Shown here one piece after another: positions 1 through 8,806 of a stretch of 64,000 nucleotides of DNA. Source of the DNA: Virgibacillus sp. NKC19-3. Its GTDB lineage: Bacteria; Bacillota; Bacilli; Bacillales; Amphibacillaceae. The position numbers and the translations under genes were made by a program. The notes under the pieces are model-generated. The model was not told the DNA's origin and searched no databases. It saw only the letters and a program-made list of their open reading frames with translations. The stretch is taken from positions 3,100,001 to 3,164,000 of the forward strand of contig NZ_JAGYHC010000001.1 of assembly GCF_019837165.1 (NCBI RefSeq), given 5' to 3'. Within the stretch, counting starts at the first letter, position 1. Every line of letters begins with the position of its first letter.

Positions 1-1
1 T

Positions 2-967
2 ACTGGGCCCTTTGAATTTGGATCCTGGGAGCCAGGAGCTGAAATAAACATCGTAAAAAATGAAGATTATTGGGGCGATCCGGCAAAAGTGGATGATGTA
101 ACTTTCACAGTGATTCCTGAAGGACAGACTCGAATCGCTATGGTTGAAACCGGTGATGCACATATTGCCGAACCAATTAACACGAGTGATGTTCCTCGAG
201 TTGAGGGTTCAGAAGATATGGATTTACATGAAAATGAAGGATTAGGCGTCGACTATATTGGCGTAAATATGGATAAAGAACCATTCGATGACAAACTTGT
301 GCGACAAGCAATAAACTATGCATTGGATACAGAAGCCATCATCGACCACGTCTATAATGGGGTTGGCGTTTATGCGGAAGGTCCCATCGGCCCCTCCGTT
401 ATTGGCCATTCGCCTGAATTAGAAGGATACGAATATGATCCTGAGAAAGCAAAGGAACTTCTAGAGGAAGCAGGCTACCCGGATGGTTTCGAAACGACCA
501 TTTGGACGAATGATGATCAAGCTAGAATAGATGTCGCTGAAGTTGCACAAGCACAATTGGCTGAGGTTGGAATTGATGTCTCCGTTGACGTAATGGAGTG
601 GGGTGCTTATTTAGAACAAACATCCAGCGGGAATCATGACATGTTTGTCCTCGGTTGGTCAAATATGACAGGTGATGGCGATTATAACCAATATTATATG
701 TTTCATTCGGATTCTATGGGGCCACAAGGGAATCGTGTTTTCTACGATAACCCGGAAGTAGACGAATTGATCGATCAGGCAAGACAAGAGAATGATCCTG
801 ATGTACGTAACGAAATCTATAGCGAGTTACAACAAATCGAGAAAGAAGATGCACCTTACACGTATCTTAGACATTCACAAGACATCGCAGCAGTTCAAAA
901 AGGTGTAGAAGGATTTTGGATACATCCTTCCGGTCTCCTGATGTTAAATGATGTTACGATTGACTAA
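2..967 (+). CDS. Peptide/glutathione-type ABC transporter substrate-binding protein, 5'-truncated
   Basis: This is the C-terminal part (about 321 codons) of a family 5 extracellular solute-binding protein of the OppA/DppA kind. The reading frame is open from base 2, so the N-terminus with its expected lipoprotein signal lies outside the window. Typical features are the early E-P-G-A-E-I and YWG segments, the 'VRQAINYALD' motif, the 'Y-DPEKAKELLEEAGYPDGF' region (about residues 140-160) and the C-terminal 'GFWIHPSGLLMLND' tail. Homologues with this tail are often named glutathione or dipeptide binding proteins, but the ligand cannot be read from sequence. The protein would sit on the outer face of the membrane and hand peptide to an ABC permease. 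No permease gene follows, so partners must be upstream. Confidence 0.9.
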   Translation, partial: TGPFEFGSWEPGAEINIVKNEDYWGDPAKVDDVTFTVIPEGQTRIAMVETGDAHIAEPINTSDVPRVEGSEDMDLHENEGLGVDYIGVNMDKEPFDDKLVRQAINYALDTEAIIDHVYNGVGVYAEGPIGPSVIGHSPELEGYEYDPEKAKELLEEAGYPDGFETTIWTNDDQARIDVAEVAQAQLAEVGIDVSVDVMEWGAYLEQTSSGNHDMFVLGWSNMTGDGDYNQYYMFHSDSMGPQGNRVFYDNPEVDELIDQARQENDPDVRNEIYSELQQIEKEDAPYTYLRHSQDIAAVQKGVEGFWIHPSGLLMLNDVTID

Positions 968-1009
968 GATGAAAATGTTCTAGAACAAACTAAATGAAAT
1001 GGAATGGAC

Positions 1010-1154
1010 GAGGTTGGGACAAAACAAACGTGTTCAATTAAAAAGACGAACATTACCAAACTTAGCGTAGGAAATATGCAGAGAGCGAAGTATATTTTTA
1101 GAAGCGATGTATGTTCAGAATTTATTTGTTACAAACACTTTTGTCCCAGCCCCG
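1010..1154. mobile_element. GAGGCTGGGACA inverted-repeat element, copy 1 (internally deleted)
   Basis: The ends read gaggttgggacaaaac and, inverted, ggggctgggacaaaag. The interior matches the reverse complement of the elements at 15096-15322 and 26822-27094, including the 'cgtaggaaatatgc' and 'gaacattaccaaacttag' blocks. It lacks the roughly 80-bp central block of copy 2. It fills the gap between two genes and has no coding capacity, so it resembles a MITE-like or structured intergenic repeat. Confidence 0.75.
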
Positions 1155-1263
1155 TTTTTCATATTAATACAATAAATTAACCTATAAACGAACAATCAAA
1201 TCTATCAACTATATGCAGGTATTTACGATAGCTATTATTATGATATGAATTTTTTATTACTGT

Positions 1264-2859
1264 TCACCCATTCACCTTCTTCGCTCCTCTCCAATACATC
1301 TCCCGCAAGCGGAATTTTTGCAGCTTACCTGTAGCTGTTTTTGGTAAAGCATCCACGAACTCCACTGCTTTTGGCGCTTTAAAGTGCGCCATTTCTTTCC
1401 GACAATATGCAATAATCTCCTTTTCTGTAACCATTGCATCAGGATGCAATACGATAATCGCTTTAGGCACCTCTCCCCATTTTTCATCAGGAATAGCAAT
1501 AACGGCTGTCTCCATCACATCCGGGTGTTTGTATAATACACCTTCCACTTCCGTAGAAGAAACGTTTTCCCCTCCGGAAATGATCAAATCTTTGGCACGA
1601 TCCCGAATCTCAATATAACCATTCGGATGAGTTACCGCCAAATCACCGGTATGGAACCATCCATCCTTGATAGATTCTGCTGTCTTTTCCGGATCCTTGT
1701 AATAACCTTCCATTACAACGTTGCCGCGAGTAATAATTTCTCCCAATTCCTCTCCGTTCCATGCAACCTCTTTTCCATCTTGGTGGACAACCTTCGTTTC
1801 CCCATTAAAAGCGAGTTCTATCCCCTGTCTTGCTTTAATCGTTGCCTGTTCATCCACAGTTTTCTCGTCAAATTCCTTTTTCCACTCATTGTAAAGAATG
1901 AATGGTGACGTTTCCGTTAGACCGTAAGCGTGAATCATATTTAAGCCAAGTATTTCCTGTGCTTTTTGAATAAGCGCTGCCGCTGGTGGTGCGCCCGCTG
2001 TCGCCATTCGTGGGTTTGTCCTAATATTTGACTCCTTTGCTTTTGAATCATTTACAAGCATGTTAATAACCGTTGGAGCTCCGCATAAAAGGCTAATATT
2101 TTCATTTTCAAACAAGTCAAGAATATACGGCGGGTCTACTTTACGCAAACAAACATGGGTTCCACCAGTTGCTGTAATCGCCCATACACCTCCCCAACCA
2201 TTTGCATGAAACATTGGTAAGGTGTGTAAGTAAACATCATCATGACTCACACCGAGATGATACATAAAATTAGCCGCATTAAGATAATTACTACGATGGG
2301 TTAGCATGACACCTTTTGGCTTCGATGTTGTCCCACTTGTGTAATTTAGCGTCAGGAGCTGATTTTCATCGATTTCAACCTCAGGGAGTGTCGCATTCTG
2401 GGGAGTCGTTTGTAAAAATGCTTCATAATCCAATCCCTTCAAGGCTGCTTTTTGACCTTCAACAGCTACAATAATGATTTCATCTAAATTAAGGTCATTT
2501 TCTATTTCCTTAATTGGCCCACTAAATTCTTCGTCAACGATTAACATTTTTGCATCACTGTGATTGATAATATATTCCATATCCGCAGCTGCTATTCGAT
2601 AATTCAACGGAACCATAACAGCACCAAGTTGACTGATTCCGTAAAAACTTTCCAGCATATAATGTGTGTTTGGCAGCATTACCGCAACATGATCACCCTC
2701 ACGGATGCCTGATGCGTACAGCGCAATCGAAAGTTTGTCTATACGCTCCCCAAATTCTTTATACGTAAACTTCTTCTCTCCATCGATAACTGCCGTCTTT
2801 TGCGGATAATATTTCACGGCTCTACGTTTCCAATCGAGTGGGGTTAAGTTAGCAAAAAT
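1264..2859 (-). CDS. Long-chain fatty-acid–CoA ligase (AMP-binding)
   Basis: Adenylate-forming enzyme that activates a carboxylic acid with ATP and joins it to coenzyme A in the cytoplasm. The P-loop-like motif YTSGTTSKPKG (about residues 173-183), the 'GYYKDPEKT' and 'GWFHTGDLA' motifs and the C-terminal catalytic lysine motif 'PKTATGKLQK' are all present. The acid used is unknown; medium- or long-chain is the family default. The start is unusual. An ATG at 2997 opens the frame but would add 46 residues that look non-coding and would lie upstream of a TATAAT at 2923-2928. A good ribosome site (AAAGGAG) lies 9 bases before an in-frame ATT at 2859, giving 531 aa, the usual family length. I therefore propose ATT initiation; a sequencing error in ATG is the alternative. 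Confidence 0.9.
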   Translation of the reverse strand: MFANLTPLDWKRRAVKYYPQKTAVIDGEKKFTYKEFGERIDKLSIALYASGIREGDHVAVMLPNTHYMLESFYGISQLGAVMVPLNYRIAAADMEYIINHSDAKMLIVDEEFSGPIKEIENDLNLDEIIIVAVEGQKAALKGLDYEAFLQTTPQNATLPEVEIDENQLLTLNYTSGTTSKPKGVMLTHRSNYLNAANFMYHLGVSHDDVYLHTLPMFHANGWGGVWAITATGGTHVCLRKVDPPYILDLFENENISLLCGAPTVINMLVNDSKAKESNIRTNPRMATAGAPPAAALIQKAQEILGLNMIHAYGLTETSPFILYNEWKKEFDEKTVDEQATIKARQGIELAFNGETKVVHQDGKEVAWNGEELGEIITRGNVVMEGYYKDPEKTAESIKDGWFHTGDLAVTHPNGYIEIRDRAKDLIISGGENVSSTEVEGVLYKHPDVMETAVIAIPDEKWGEVPKAIIVLHPDAMVTEKEIIAYCRKEMAHFKAPKAVEFVDALPKTATGKLQKFRLREMYWRGAKKVNG

Positions 2860-2916
2860 AGAAACCAGCTCCTTTATAATTTTTAATATTTTGATATCTT
2901 TAAATAAAATGGCAGC

Positions 2917-2956
2917 GTTTACATTATATAGTAAAGTAAATAACTGATTCCTGCAA
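2917..2956 (-). promoter_or_regulatory. Possible sigma-A promoter of the acyl-CoA ligase
   Basis: On the minus strand a perfect TATAAT lies at 2928-2923, with a weak TTGCAG at 2956-2951. The 22-base spacing is too long for an ideal sigma-A site. The -10 position argues that translation starts at about 2859 rather than 2997. Confidence 0.35.
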
Positions 2957-3133
2957 GTGGAAACGAAGTAATTATCTATAAAAAAATTAGGAGACATCTC
3001 GCTGTTTTTTTGATTATGGAGAAGGGGGATTCAAATCGTACCTTTTCTTCCATTCTTAGACCGTTTTCATTGAGTATCCTTGTCTCACCCACTATAATAA
3101 AATAAATAGATTTTCTACGTAAGGAGGCCAATC

Positions 3134-3595
3134 ATGCCAAGTGGAACGCACACGACCGAATTAAACGCCCCAATCGAACGTATCTGGGAATTTGTTCGTG
3201 ATATGAACAAATGGGCTCCATTAGTTCCTGGGTATATAGAGCATAAAATTTTAAATGATAAACAATCGACATGGAAATTCAGAGCGGATCTTGGTGTCGT
3301 GCATAGAAAAGTAAGCTTGAAAATAGATATTACAAAATGGCAAAAACCAACAATAGTTACCTTTGATCTCACCGGATTAAACGAGAAGTTTTCCGGTAAC
3401 GGGTATTTTGAAGCAGAATCATTAAACGCAACCAAAACAAAAATGACCGGCAATCTTGATATCACCGCAAAAGGCATAAAAGGAACAGTGATAAATCCTG
3501 CCTTAACCTCGTACGTCCCAAAAATCACAGAAGAACTAACAGAGGCCGTTGCAGGTAAAATTGTCGAACGTGAAGCGATTGCGGAGTGGGAATAA
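3134..3595 (+). CDS. CoxG-like SRPBCC (START superfamily) protein
   Basis: A 153-aa protein of the SRPBCC/Bet v 1 fold, closest to the carbon monoxide dehydrogenase subunit G (CoxG) family. Evidence is the opening 'NAPIERIWEFVRDMNKWAPLVPGY' style segment, the alternating beta pattern and the long C-terminal helix ending in 'ITEELTEAVAGKIV'. A strong AAGGAGG stands 7 bases before the ATG. These proteins bind hydrophobic ligands in an internal cavity. In genomes without CO dehydrogenase, as here, the role is unknown. It is divergent from the acyl-CoA ligase, so a lipid-related role is possible but only inferred. Confidence 0.8.
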   Translation: MPSGTHTTELNAPIERIWEFVRDMNKWAPLVPGYIEHKILNDKQSTWKFRADLGVVHRKVSLKIDITKWQKPTIVTFDLTGLNEKFSGNGYFEAESLNATKTKMTGNLDITAKGIKGTVINPALTSYVPKITEELTEAVAGKIVEREAIAEWE

Positions 3596-3666
3596 TTTCA
3601 GGTACATATGGTTGAATTTATGCTGCTTCGCTAATATGGCGTTATAAAAATAAAGGGGGAATGAAA

Positions 3667-5034
3667 ATGACACAATTTAAGATCCAACGAAAAAAAAAGA
3701 ATCTTTCACTAACAGCGCAGCAATTAATCATTTATAAACAAAGCAAGGTGCTCGAGGCAAAAGACGAGATGGGGAATTATTTCTATCTGCTTTTTTATAA
3801 AAATGATTTCCTAACAGGGATTCAAACAGATCATATTGACCTTAACACACATATCTATCGTGCTTTTACGGAAGGGCTTCATTTCAAAGGAGCGCACCCA
3901 TTAACTAAACAGCTGATTCGCCAGTATAAGAACTTCTACTTACTCCCTATTGAAAAAGTCTATAAAAAAATCCAAGAAGCCTATTCCCTAACAGAAGCTG
4001 CACTAATTAATACGTATTTTGATTTCTTCACATCCACCGACTCCATTCATAAAGTATTTAAAGATACCTTTAATCACTATCAGCGAAAAGGCCAATCACT
4101 TGCCGCTTATCAATTGTTAAACATTTATCTAAACTACGATCATAACAATACCTTTGCACATGATATGATCAATGGGGCACAATTTAAACCCCACGAAAAA
4201 ATGTATAAGAATTTAGAAGAATTGTCAGAAAAAGACCCTATTCAGCTGGAGTCTCTATGTTTTGATAATTTGTACAGCACAAAACACATCATGATGCTTC
4301 TTCCATTATATAAAGAGCAAAATCGCTGGACAGATGAACTTGCGGTAAGAATCGCCACAATCCAAGCCCATTTCACATCGGAAAACCTCGCAGCAATCCA
4401 AACAATAATCGAGCCGCTACCTACCGAGGAGCAGTTAACGTTATTACAGGAACTAAACCAAACCAACCACCATCCTGTATTGCAGGAAGCATTAATAACC
4501 AAACTGCTCGCATTCGGCAAGCCAAATGCCACGCTTGAATTCATGATGACAACGAAGATTCAGCCAAAGGAAGAACAATTAACAGAAATGATAACTCACA
4601 TCGAACAAGCCGACCACGCAGTTCTAGCTTCATACTTTGCAGGCGGCAATCATCGATTACTGGAGCTTAGTAACCATCCACAAACATTAGAAAGACTGAT
4701 TATCCCATTCGTCTCCTCCTTTCTGCACGACCACAATCTAAGCGAATTTCCTGGTTGGTTTCAACCATTTCGTGACATGAACTTCCACCTCCCAATAGAA
4801 CAGAAACTGTTAAAAATGCAAACATTCGTTGACGACCCTGATCGACAATTCGATTTAGGCGAATTATATATGTACTTTCATCAATTGGAAAAAGCACTCG
4901 ACTGTTTTAAATGGGAAGTAGAGCTGGATCCTCAGGCACACAGCTCCATAAAATATGTTGCAAAAATATATCAAGAACTGGGCTACCCGGATGAGGCTGC
5001 AGCTTATCAGCAATTGTTGCAAATGCAAAAATAG
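3667..5034 (+). CDS. Hypothetical TPR-like helical protein
   Basis: A 455-aa, mostly alpha-helical cytoplasmic protein without signal peptide or membrane segment. The N-terminal 120 residues are basic and beta-rich; the rest is helix pairs. The last 60 residues ('DLGELYMYFHQLEKALDCFKWEVELDP...AKIYQELGYPDEAAAY') fit two tetratricopeptide repeats. An ATG at 3661 touches the AAAGGGGG ribosome site, so I prefer the second ATG at 3667, seven bases downstream of it. I recognise no named family or function. TPR repeats suggest a scaffold for protein partners. It stands alone, 71 bases after the SRPBCC gene and convergent with the next gene. Confidence 0.7.
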   Translation: MTQFKIQRKKKNLSLTAQQLIIYKQSKVLEAKDEMGNYFYLLFYKNDFLTGIQTDHIDLNTHIYRAFTEGLHFKGAHPLTKQLIRQYKNFYLLPIEKVYKKIQEAYSLTEAALINTYFDFFTSTDSIHKVFKDTFNHYQRKGQSLAAYQLLNIYLNYDHNNTFAHDMINGAQFKPHEKMYKNLEELSEKDPIQLESLCFDNLYSTKHIMMLLPLYKEQNRWTDELAVRIATIQAHFTSENLAAIQTIIEPLPTEEQLTLLQELNQTNHHPVLQEALITKLLAFGKPNATLEFMMTTKIQPKEEQLTEMITHIEQADHAVLASYFAGGNHRLLELSNHPQTLERLIIPFVSSFLHDHNLSEFPGWFQPFRDMNFHLPIEQKLLKMQTFVDDPDRQFDLGELYMYFHQLEKALDCFKWEVELDPQAHSSIKYVAKIYQELGYPDEAAAYQQLLQMQK

Positions 5035-5062
5035 AATCTAGCGTTCGTTTTCTATAACCCCA

Positions 5063-6130
5063 TTAGATTTCATGTTGGCTTTGGTGGTTGCGACGTTTTC
5101 CAAACCACCAGCCGATTAATGGTGGTACGAAAGCAACAATTACTAGAATTCGAGTCAATTGCAATGCACTAACAACAGCCGGGTCTCCTCCGACGTTATA
5201 GGCCGTTAATACCATTTCGAATAAGCCGCCTGGTGCAATACTTAATATTGCTGTGGCATAATTCAGTGTTGTAAAATGAGCTAGTAACATCCCGAGCCCA
5301 AAAGCAATAATTATGAGAACCAGCGATAATCCAAAATAGACGAGACAATATTTCCCCCCTTTTTTCAAATCTCGGAACAAAATATTTTTCCCAAGACTGG
5401 CACCTATCATTACCTGACCAGCATTCATCAAGGAAGTAGGAACCTGAGCTAATTCGATGGGACTGACATTCATCACCGCCGTAACGCCAAGTGCACCGAT
5501 AATAATTCCAGCAGGGAGCTTATTTCGTGCAAACAATGCTATTAGCACAGGGAAAATAAACCATAAATAATTCCAATCTCCAAAAGTCACGCTTGCTACC
5601 GCTTCACCTGCAGCACTTTGCGCCTCTTCAGAAAAGAGATACGTCATTGATGTTGGAATCGTAAAAAGCACAGTCATTAGCCGGATCGTCTGGAAAATAA
5701 CAACGAAAGCGGATTTTGCATGCAGTGCTTCGCTAGCAATCGTCATCTCCGTTAATCCACCAGGAATACTTGCGAAGATACTTGTAATTTTGTCCACAGC
5801 AATCCATTTCGTCACGACAGCACCCAGCATAATACTTGCCAGAATAAGAATACAGGTCAATAGAATATAAGGGAGAAAATAAGGCCAGATCGTCTTAAAC
5901 GTGTCTGTCGTAAAATATAAGCCAAAGTAGATTCCGATAATAATTAATCCAGCATTTTTAAGAGAACCTGGTAAAGAGGCTTCTCTTTTGGTAAATCCTT
6001 GCCAGAGCATGACAAATGTGAGCGCCCCTAACAACCATGGAAGGGGAAGACTCAAAACATGAAAAAGGAAACCGCCCAGTGAAGCTATGATAATTGTTTC
6101 GATGAAACGTTGGATTTGTGAATAGGCCAT
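5063..6130 (-). CDS. AbrB-family (ammonia monooxygenase-like) membrane protein
   Basis: A 355-aa polytopic membrane protein with about ten hydrophobic segments. The PF05145-type internal duplication is visible: PGGLTEMT in the first half and PGGLFEMV in the second, each followed by a similar hydrophobic stretch. The family is variously named 'AbrB' or 'ammonia monooxygenase', names taken from distant or mistaken relatives. It is unrelated to the transition-state regulator AbrB. A transport role is likely; no substrate is established. The start has AAAGGAG at proper spacing. The C-terminus is charged and cytoplasmic-looking. Confidence 0.85.
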   Translation of the reverse strand: MAYSQIQRFIETIIIASLGGFLFHVLSLPLPWLLGALTFVMLWQGFTKREASLPGSLKNAGLIIIGIYFGLYFTTDTFKTIWPYFLPYILLTCILILASIMLGAVVTKWIAVDKITSIFASIPGGLTEMTIASEALHAKSAFVVIFQTIRLMTVLFTIPTSMTYLFSEEAQSAAGEAVASVTFGDWNYLWFIFPVLIALFARNKLPAGIIIGALGVTAVMNVSPIELAQVPTSLMNAGQVMIGASLGKNILFRDLKKGGKYCLVYFGLSLVLIIIAFGLGMLLAHFTTLNYATAILSIAPGGLFEMVLTAYNVGGDPAVVSALQLTRILVIVAFVPPLIGWWFGKRRNHQSQHEI

Positions 6131-6356
6131 GAGGATACTCCTTTATCTATACTGTAATCATACAGGAAATGAGCGTTTTTTGAAATAACATCAAAATCGG
6201 TTAGAAAACCTGACATACTCTTTTCCCTTCGAAGTACGCCTTAGTTACACTAATGCCAATAGGAAAATTTTCGACTTTTCTATTAGTCACAAAAGGATAT
6301 TTCATTTAAAATATAATGTAATGAATTAACATCTCCAAACGAATGGGTGTGAACAT

Positions 6357-7163
6357 ATGGGTCAAAATATTGGAATAGATGCGGGTGGTTCACTTATAAA
6401 ACTAGCGTATGAAGAGCGAGGCCAAATACATGTGAAAACATATGCGATGGAAGAAATGGATCAGCTCCTTGATTGGTTACAGTTCCTTTCACCAGATGCA
6501 ATCCTTTGCCTGACCGGCGGGAAAAGTGGTTACTTGCAAAGCACGGTACAGCATAGGAGTCGTCATATAGATGAATTTGAAGCAACCACGGAAGGGACAC
6601 GTTTTCTACTAAAGCAAGAAAAAAAGAGATTTGAAGAAGATTTTATTTTAGTCAGTATTGGGACAGGAACATCCATTTACCACGTGACTGCAAATGCTCA
6701 TAAACGGCTACTCGGAAGCGGAATTGGCGGAGGAACACTGATGGGACTTGGCCATCTCATTACAGGAAAAAATGATTTTCATGAGCTGGTTCGCTTGGCT
6801 CAAAAGGGGAGTTATACAAGCAGTGATTTATTGATCAAGGACATCTATGCACCAAATGATCCACCACTTTTAGGTGATTTAACTGCAGCGAATTTTGGAA
6901 AAGCGCATCTTAATAAAGATGCCACGAAAGCCGACCACATGGCCGGGCTGATCCAATTGATCGGCGAAACTCTTATTTTGCTTTCTACCCAGGCTGCTAC
7001 GACAGAACAAGTTAAAAAGATCGTTTTTACAGGTAGTACGTTAAGCGGCAATGAGCCACTCGAAAAGGTATTAAATGGATTTCAGGATATGTTGTCCTAT
7101 GAGCCTATTTTTCTGGAAAAAGGTGCTTACGCTGGAGCAATTGGGGCATTGATGGTGGAGTAA
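6357..7163 (+). CDS. coaW: Type II pantothenate kinase
   Basis: A 268-aa ASKHA-fold kinase that phosphorylates pantothenate with ATP, the first step of coenzyme A synthesis. The phosphate-binding motif 'GIDAGGSLIKLA' is at residues 5-16, the second phosphate motif 'VSIGTGTSIYHV' is near residue 98, and the glycine-rich 'GSGIGGGTLMGLG' follows. This is the feedback-resistant type known from Staphylococcus aureus and some Bacillaceae, not CoaA or CoaX. The ribosome site (GGGTGTG) is modest. It is a single gene with a TATAAT about 40 bases upstream. Confidence 0.93.
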   Translation: MGQNIGIDAGGSLIKLAYEERGQIHVKTYAMEEMDQLLDWLQFLSPDAILCLTGGKSGYLQSTVQHRSRHIDEFEATTEGTRFLLKQEKKRFEEDFILVSIGTGTSIYHVTANAHKRLLGSGIGGGTLMGLGHLITGKNDFHELVRLAQKGSYTSSDLLIKDIYAPNDPPLLGDLTAANFGKAHLNKDATKADHMAGLIQLIGETLILLSTQAATTEQVKKIVFTGSTLSGNEPLEKVLNGFQDMLSYEPIFLEKGAYAGAIGALMVE

Positions 7164-7301
7164 TATCAAGTATGATTTTTGTCACCTAACGTGTATTTTC
7201 CCCGGCTCTAGATAATCCCCTTCTAATTCAAGCCGCTGTTTTTCATCATATGAAAACATGGGATGATACAATATAAAAATGAACTGTTGCGAAAGGAATG
7301 A

Positions 7302-7439
7302 ATTACAAATGCTGCAATCCAATTAACCTGTGATGAATTATTTCTGTATTCATTTGCAACAGATTGGGTCGATGTCTGTAAAGGTTGGGAAGACGTCCAG
7401 TTTAATAAAACCGTTGCATTCGATCAGGATACACATTAA
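7302..7439 (+). other. Small ORF or gene remnant (45 codons) followed by a hairpin
   Basis: In the coaW–queE gap a frame with gene-like composition runs from 7302 to a TAA at 7437 (…LTCDELFLYSF…WVDVCKGWEDVQFN…). It lacks ATG, GTG or TTG at its left end and starts after a TGA. An AAAGGA lies just upstream of an ATT. It may be the tail of a decayed gene or a micro-protein with an atypical start. I do not recognise it. Confidence 0.3.
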
Positions 7440-7447
7440 CCATTTTC

Positions 7448-7492
7448 AATCAAAGAAACCTAATCGTTAGTAGTGATTAGGGCTCTTTGATT
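7448..7492 (+). terminator. Strong hairpin, probable terminator or stability element
   Basis: The arms AATCAAAGA-aa-CCTAATC and GATTAGG-gc-TCTTTGATT pair almost perfectly around a 9-base loop, 9 bases after the stop of the 45-codon frame. No clear U-run follows on either strand, so termination is uncertain. Confidence 0.45.
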
Positions 7493-7562
7493 GTCGATAG
7501 TTAATGGGCGTGCACAATGACACCTTATATTATATTTTTAGATTACAATAACAAGATGCACA

Positions 7563-7600
7563 CAAAAAGCCATCCCCATCAAAAGTGGGTGGTGACTTTA
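7563..7600 (-). terminator. Probable terminator of the queCDE operon
   Basis: On the minus strand an imperfect GC-rich hairpin (arms CACCACCCA and TGGGGATGG, loop cttttga) is followed by CTTTTTG. It lies 50 bases after the queE stop. Confidence 0.5.
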
Positions 7601-7649
7601 TGACTACTGGTTGTGCGTTTGATATAATCAGGCATCCTTTTTAGAAAAC

Positions 7650-8372
7650 CTAGACTCCCCGTTTATTTCCCCATAAATAGGTATGAAGTTGCGGAAGAAC
7701 ACGCACATCTTTTAACTCGTTACTTTCCATTACCTGGTCAATTAATTGTTCGTATTTAGTTAGTAAATGATGTAGTAAATTTCCGTTATGCTGGTTGTCA
7801 ATTTCATCATTTCCAACCTGAAGAAATAGCGTGACATCCGGGTAGCGCTGATGTAGGGACGTTGCATAATGCAAATCAGCTTGATCAAAAATAACAATCT
7901 TTAAGCTAAAATCTCCTACTTGCTTCTGTTTTAATGATTCGATAATAAAATCAAGTATGTCAAAATTTGTTTTCATTCCAGAACTTGGCGGTTTCGGTGA
8001 TAGAGTTAGGTCATCTATTTTCACAAACCAATCCTGCCATTTACTCCCTTGAGTTTCCAAAGCTACTTTTATCTGATGATCATGCAATAGATCCACTAAT
8101 CCATCCACCTGTTTCAGTAGTCCGGGATTTCCGCCAGATAGTGTTACATGACCAAAATGATCGCCCCCCTTTTCCATTAAAGCATCCATGATTTCTTTCG
8201 GTTCCATCATTTGAATTGCATTTTTTTCCGATCCATCCCATGTAAATTTCGAGTCACACCAAGAGCAACCGTAATCACAACCGGCTGTTCGCACAAACAT
8301 AGTCTTTCTTCCAATGACCATTCCTTCTCCTTGAATGGTCGGACCAAATATTTCCATTACAGGTAGCTTCAT
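7650..8372 (-). CDS. queE: 7-carboxy-7-deazaguanine synthase
   Basis: A 240-aa radical SAM enzyme that contracts 6-carboxytetrahydropterin to 7-carboxy-7-deazaguanine, the third step to preQ0 in queuosine synthesis. The iron-sulfur cluster motif CX3CX2C is at residues 32-39 (C32, C36, C39). The family opening 'EIFGPTIQGEG' (residues 7-17) and the 'LSGGNPGLL' segment are present. Its ATG overlaps the queD stop by four bases, so translation is coupled. It is the last gene of the unit read from the preQ1 riboswitch near 9590. Confidence 0.95.
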   Translation of the reverse strand: MKLPVMEIFGPTIQGEGMVIGRKTMFVRTAGCDYGCSWCDSKFTWDGSEKNAIQMMEPKEIMDALMEKGGDHFGHVTLSGGNPGLLKQVDGLVDLLHDHQIKVALETQGSKWQDWFVKIDDLTLSPKPPSSGMKTNFDILDFIIESLKQKQVGDFSLKIVIFDQADLHYATSLHQRYPDVTLFLQVGNDEIDNQHNGNLLHHLLTKYEQLIDQVMESNELKDVRVLPQLHTYLWGNKRGV

Positions 8373-8806
8373 GATTCCCCTACCTCCTTAGGCCGATAAA
8401 TGCAATAACTCGTAGGCGTTTCCCTTAAATAGACTTGCAGACAAACCGGCTGATTTGGCAATGTATGTAAATAATCCTGAATAATCTCGTAAATCGTACG
8501 GGCAACAACTTCAGTCGTAGGGAAAAATACTGCCTCATCATCGGAAAAAGCAGCATCGTTATTTAATGTTTCATGGTCAAATCGTTTATGAATGATATCT
8601 TTGATAGTTTTAAAATTGACGAGAAAACCAGTATCATCCAAATCATCGCCGGTGATCGTAATATTGGCAAAATAAGTATGCCCATGTGTCACCTTGCATT
8701 TTCCAGCATCTTCATGCGGAATGTAGTGAGCTGCTGCAAAATGAAAATCCTTATTCAACTCATAAGCATAGTGATGTGGTGGTACGGGGTAAATTTGCTG
8801 CATCAT
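8369..8806 (-). CDS. queD: 6-carboxy-5,6,7,8-tetrahydropterin synthase
   Basis: A 145-aa enzyme that converts 7,8-dihydroneopterin triphosphate to 6-carboxytetrahydropterin. The expected zinc ligands His27, His41 and His43 and the catalytic Cys37 sit in '[17 protein letters not shown]'. A glutamate motif near the C-terminus ('LRETPTSYC') matches the pterin-binding region. It overlaps queC and queE by four bases on each side, so the three genes form one tightly coupled unit. No folE or queF is in this window. Confidence 0.95.
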   Translation of the reverse strand: MMQQIYPVPPHHYAYELNKDFHFAAAHYIPHEDAGKCKVTHGHTYFANITITGDDLDDTGFLVNFKTIKDIIHKRFDHETLNNDAAFSDDEAVFFPTTEVVARTIYEIIQDYLHTLPNQPVCLQVYLRETPTSYCIYRPKEVGES

